NCBI GenBank assembly: GCA_019232795.1
Contig: JAFANH010000080.1
Span: 1 to 50,482 of the forward strand
DNA length: 50,482 nucleotides
DNA from: Burkholderiaceae bacterium
GTDB lineage: Bacteria > Pseudomonadota > Gammaproteobacteria > Burkholderiales > Burkholderiaceae_D
Direction of reading: 5' to 3'
Both the position numbers and the translations under genes were made by a program. The notes beneath the pieces are model-generated. The model was not told the origin of the DNA, searched no databases, and saw only the letters and a list, made by a program, of their open reading frames with translations. Shown piece after piece: positions 48,401 through 50,482 of this stretch (position 1 is its first letter; the number at the start of each line of letters is the position of its first letter).

Positions 48401-48996
48401 GCTGTTATCTCCAAGACCTTAAATTCAATTACCCAAACGAATGGATTTAAATCCCAAGAACCGGCACCATTGATGGTTTCCCAAAGGTCGGCGTAAGCCA
48501 TAATCGGCGCGGAAGGGCCGTTCTGCGCATATTCCGCTTCCGGCACGAACACGCCTTCCGCACATGCGTCTTTCACGCTGATGTCTTGCAAGTGCTCGAC
48601 GCGCACGTCGGTTATTTCAAGATCAATGCGAGATAAGTTGCGCGGCATGTGAATGCTCGGCTTCCATGGCATTGTCGCGTTGTAGCTTTCGCAGTTCGCG
48701 AAGTCGGCGCGATACCACGTCTCAGCTGGTATCAATGGAATTGATGTGGAAGCAGACCATTCATATTCTGCTGGCTGATGGGCAAAAGTCTCGCGCACCC
48801 AAAGACGGTCGCCAGGCTGTCCATATGGAGATGCCTTTATCGCGTCATGATCGCCAAGGTGCCAGCGGCGATTTCCGCCGACCTCCTTCGCATAACCGTT
48901 AGCCGTGAGTTTCGCTACACGCCGAGTCTGCGTCTTCCTGCCATCTAGGAGGGCGCGTATCATGGGAGCAGAAAAGAGAATTGGACGTTCTTTCAT
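48397..48996 (-). CDS. ASCH-domain phage protein (199 aa)
   Basis: Opens with RPILFSAPMIRALLDGRKTQ followed by TRR, the signature of phage proteins with an ASCH fold. GQPGDRLWVRETFA and ITDVRVEHLQDIS follow. RNA or modified-nucleotide binding is suggested for ASCH folds. Start overlaps the alternative-frame methyltransferase-locus stop (ATGA). Confidence 0.8.
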   Translation of the reverse strand: MKERPILFSAPMIRALLDGRKTQTRRVAKLTANGYAKEVGGNRRWHLGDHDAIKASPYGQPGDRLWVRETFAHQPAEYEWSASTSIPLIPAETWYRADFANCESYNATMPWKPSIHMPRNLSRIDLEITDVRVEHLQDISVKDACAEGVFVPEAEYAQNGPSAPIMAYADLWETINGAGSWDLNPFVWVIEFKVLEITA

Positions 48997-49745
48997 GCTG
49001 CGCTCCTAGTTGAATATTCCGGCTCGCCGAGCAAGCAAAGTGAATGCTGTTGCTGCCACTGCTGGAATCTGCCCATTTCCAATGGAGCGAGTTCTGTCCA
49101 TCCGATGGGCCAACCCATTACCGCTTCCGAACAGGATGGGTTGGGGTAGGTCGTGTAATGATCGTGGGAAACCGCGTGGTGCAAATAAGTTGTCCAGCGT
49201 GAGTAGTCCAGCTTCTGTCCATTGCTCGCGCCCTTCCAATCTCGCGCGGTCGGCGTTGGATGCCAAAATCCAGATGCGGTTTGGTTGATGAGAGGCACCA
49301 ACGAAGTCACCTCCAAGCACTCCCCATCGCGCATCAAACCCCATTTCGGCCAAATCGCCAAGGACGTATCCAAGTCCTCGAATAGTGAGTGCTGGGCTGT
49401 TTTCCACATACGCATATCCTGGCTACACTTCGCGAATGATGCGTGCTTGCTCCGCCCATAATCGGCTTCTGGTTCCATTGGATAGTCCTGCGCCTTTTCC
49501 TGCGACGGAAATATCTTGGCAAGGAAATCCTCCCGATACCACGTCAACAAATCCATTCCACGGTCTTCCGTCAAAAGTTTCAATGTCAGACCAAATAGGG
49601 AAAGGTTGGAGAATTCCATCATTTTGTCGTTGCGCCAAAACTTGTGCTGCGTAGGCATCACGTTCAACTGCGCAGACGGTTCTCCATCCGAGCAATTTCC
49701 CGCCGAGTATGCCTCCACCAGCGCCCGCGAAAAGAGCCAGCTCAT
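48993..49745 (-). CDS. Alternative-frame protein fully overlapping the cytosine methyltransferase (250 aa)
   Basis: Open for 250 codons in a frame different from the methyltransferase, ending in an ATGA overlap with the ASCH gene. The segments WYREDFLAKIFPSQEKAQDY, WKTAQHSLFEDL, WPKWGLMRDGECLE, FWHPTPTARDWKG and MGWPIGWTELAPLEM resemble a phage family that I recall standing next to methyltransferases. Starts at ATG 49745, four nt from the methyltransferase TTG start. Function unknown. Its real expression needs proof. Confidence 0.55.
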   Translation of the reverse strand: MSWLFSRALVEAYSAGNCSDGEPSAQLNVMPTQHKFWRNDKMMEFSNLSLFGLTLKLLTEDRGMDLLTWYREDFLAKIFPSQEKAQDYPMEPEADYGRSKHASFAKCSQDMRMWKTAQHSLFEDLDTSLAIWPKWGLMRDGECLEVTSLVPLINQTASGFWHPTPTARDWKGASNGQKLDYSRWTTYLHHAVSHDHYTTYPNPSCSEAVMGWPIGWTELAPLEMGRFQQWQQQHSLCLLGEPEYSTRSAA

Positions 49746-49749
49746 TCAA
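49006..49749 (-). pseudogene. C5-cytosine methyltransferase interrupted by an in-frame amber
   Basis: N-terminal part from TTG 49749: LALFAGAGGGILGG (motif I) and GGFPCQDIS (motif IV with the catalytic Cys). An in-frame TAG at 49425-49423 follows IIREV. The same frame continues with PGYAYVENSPALTIRG (the ENV/ENS motif), SHQPNRIWILA (Arg motif) and SIGNGQIPAVAATAF (motif X). Without the stop the enzyme would be 247 residues. Either a nonsense mutation, sequencing error, or suppression. Confidence 0.75.
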
Positions 49750-49801
49750 TTGGCTTTCCTATAAATGGTTGATCCAGTGTGACTAAACATTGCGGCGCTT
49801 A

Positions 49802-50269
49802 TCATTTCCGGTCTTTCCAAGTAACTCCGCGCAATACTGCATGCACACATGATTGAGACACGCCGAACTCCCTAGCTAGAGCAGATGACCCATTTGCACG
49901 GTCATAAGGTATGTATCTGGCTCGTATGCTGTTTGCCAAATCTGCATTGATTCTTGCTTTGTGGTGGGAGATCCCGCTGATCTGAGCATTGCGCCCTTTG
50001 ATATTCATATCAACTGCATTATCTTTACTTGTGCCAATAATGAGATGTTCAGGATTTATGCAAAGACGGTTATCACAGGTATGCATCACCACCATGCCAT
50101 CAGGAATTTCGCCTTTGTGCAGCATGTAGGAAACACGATGTGTACTTTGAGTCTTGCCGCCAAAATGGAATGTTCCGTACCCACTTCTTGCGAAGCCGCC
50201 GCGCCAAACTAAACATGAATCTTTCCATGTAGCTTTTTCCAGCAAACGAGTAATTACATCCTTATTCAT
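49802..50269 (-). CDS. HNH homing-type endonuclease (155 aa)
   Basis: HNH_3 layout: CLVWRGGFARSGYGTFHFGG, THRVSYMLHKGEIPDG, VMHTCDNRLCINPEHLIIG, then KDNAVDM. Here the usual HR before the core is intact. C-terminal HTH (ALAREFGVSQSCVHAVLRG). Starts six nt after the DUF1566 stop. Same design as the enzyme at 5448-5957 but clearly divergent. Confidence 0.85.
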   Translation of the reverse strand: MNKDVITRLLEKATWKDSCLVWRGGFARSGYGTFHFGGKTQSTHRVSYMLHKGEIPDGMVVMHTCDNRLCINPEHLIIGTSKDNAVDMNIKGRNAQISGISHHKARINADLANSIRARYIPYDRANGSSALAREFGVSQSCVHAVLRGVTWKDRK

Positions 50270-50275
50270 GGCGAC

Positions 50276-50482
50276 CTAAATCTCAATCCTGCGGACGGCG
50301 CGGGCACGCAACTCGTGGCCCTTGCTGTCGTAGTCCTGGTAGCCGTTGCTGAAGTCCTGGTCCCAGGCGCCGCTGGAGTACTCGGCGTGCTGCTCTCCGG
50401 ACCAATAGGCGCGGGGCTTGAACAAGCCTTTGAGATTGGCGTAAAGCAGAGATTGCTCGCGGCGCGTGGGAAGATCACCACC
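50276..50482 (-). CDS. DUF1566-domain protein, N-terminus beyond window edge
   Basis: The last 68 codons are visible: LPTRREQSLLYANLKGLF, then RAYWSGEQHAEYSSGAWDQD and FSNGYQDYDSKGHELRARAV ending RRIEI and TAG at 50276. YWS...AW...F..G......RARAVRRI is the DUF1566 signature. The frame runs off the right edge. Such proteins occur in phage early regions and as diversity-generating targets; no reverse transcriptase is seen here. Confidence 0.8.
   Translation of the reverse strand, partial: GGDLPTRREQSLLYANLKGLFKPRAYWSGEQHAEYSSGAWDQDFSNGYQDYDSKGHELRARAVRRIEI

Noticed and set aside
49423..49425. Genome-wide amber recoding
   Set aside because: Several genes end normally with TAG (for example at 2269, 3273, 12163, 13819 and 50276), so TAG is used as a stop in this phage.
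50266..50481. Leftward frame of 71 codons at the right edge
   Set aside because: The adjacent frame gives a clear DUF1566 C-terminus running off the window; this frame is its shadow.

Overview
The window reads as an almost complete temperate podovirus genome of the lambda/P22 supergroup, probably from a betaproteobacterial (Burkholderiales-like) host. The host call rests only on general sequence character and on a tRNA-Val-like attachment site, so it is tentative. The virion type is inferred from a large P22-like portal, an N4-gp56-type major capsid protein, a P22 gp4-like adaptor, long Ala/Gln-rich internal proteins, and the absence of tape-measure, sheath or tail-tube genes.

Layout. (1) 1-2665, minus strand: immunity region. 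A CI-like repressor (2222-2665) and a lipoprotein gene (1029-1757, in the position of lambda rex) lie between a rightward promoter PR (2677-2704) and a leftward promoter PL (896-924). Both promoters carry the same CTAG-type operator. PL drives a small gene (654-851) and a DUF6745-like tetrapeptide-repeat gene that runs off the left edge. (2) 2711-11016, plus strand: early operon with Cro, small regulators, NinB, an HNH homing-type enzyme, a LexA-like HTH, NinG, a replication initiator with 11-bp iterons inside it, a DnaB/RecA-type helicase, small proteins and a candidate late antiterminator. (3) 11017-11300: late promoter and structured leader RNA ending in terminators, like lambda PR'-tR'. 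(4) 11323-11893, minus strand: a RelE/ParE-HTH toxin-antitoxin pair. (5) 11996-38307, plus strand: late operon with terminase, portal, head and connector proteins, a sulfotransferase, fibres, a GNAT acetyltransferase and ejection-type proteins. (6) 38308-44111: one antisense membrane protein, holin, endolysin, HNH, then a cassette of a Pro-rich membrane/lipoprotein, a class 3-like lipase and a papain-like protease, then a winged-HTH metallophosphoesterase and Zn-ribbon proteins. (7) 44112-44431: attP, consisting of arm-type repeats and a complete tRNA-Val(CAC). (8) 44432-50482, minus strand: integrase, excisionase-like protein, small genes, an N6-adenine methyltransferase, a nucleotidyltransferase-like protein, an ASCH protein, a C5-cytosine methyltransferase locus, an HNH, and the C-terminus of a DUF1566 protein cut by the right edge.

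The leftward genes at both ends have the same polarity, and the integrase/att site is flanked by phage genes on both sides. The contig is therefore best read as a circularly joined or excised genome in attP configuration, broken near the tandem repeat at position 1. PL would then drive 851 to 1, cross the missing joint, and continue from 50482 to 44432.

The most striking observations are: (a) a 750-bp methyltransferase locus readable as two conserved-looking proteins in two frames, with an in-frame amber in one that is silent in the other; (b) a recurring GIINS/GIING tag near the ends of several late proteins; (c) a PAPS-type sulfotransferase inside the structural operon; (d) a lipase plus papain-protease cassette sharing a DUF4214-like module with an ejection-type protein; (e) a late leader RNA with two mutually exclusive folds; (f) an iteron array inside the replication gene. 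Family assignments come from motif recognition by eye, and none was confirmed by a database search.
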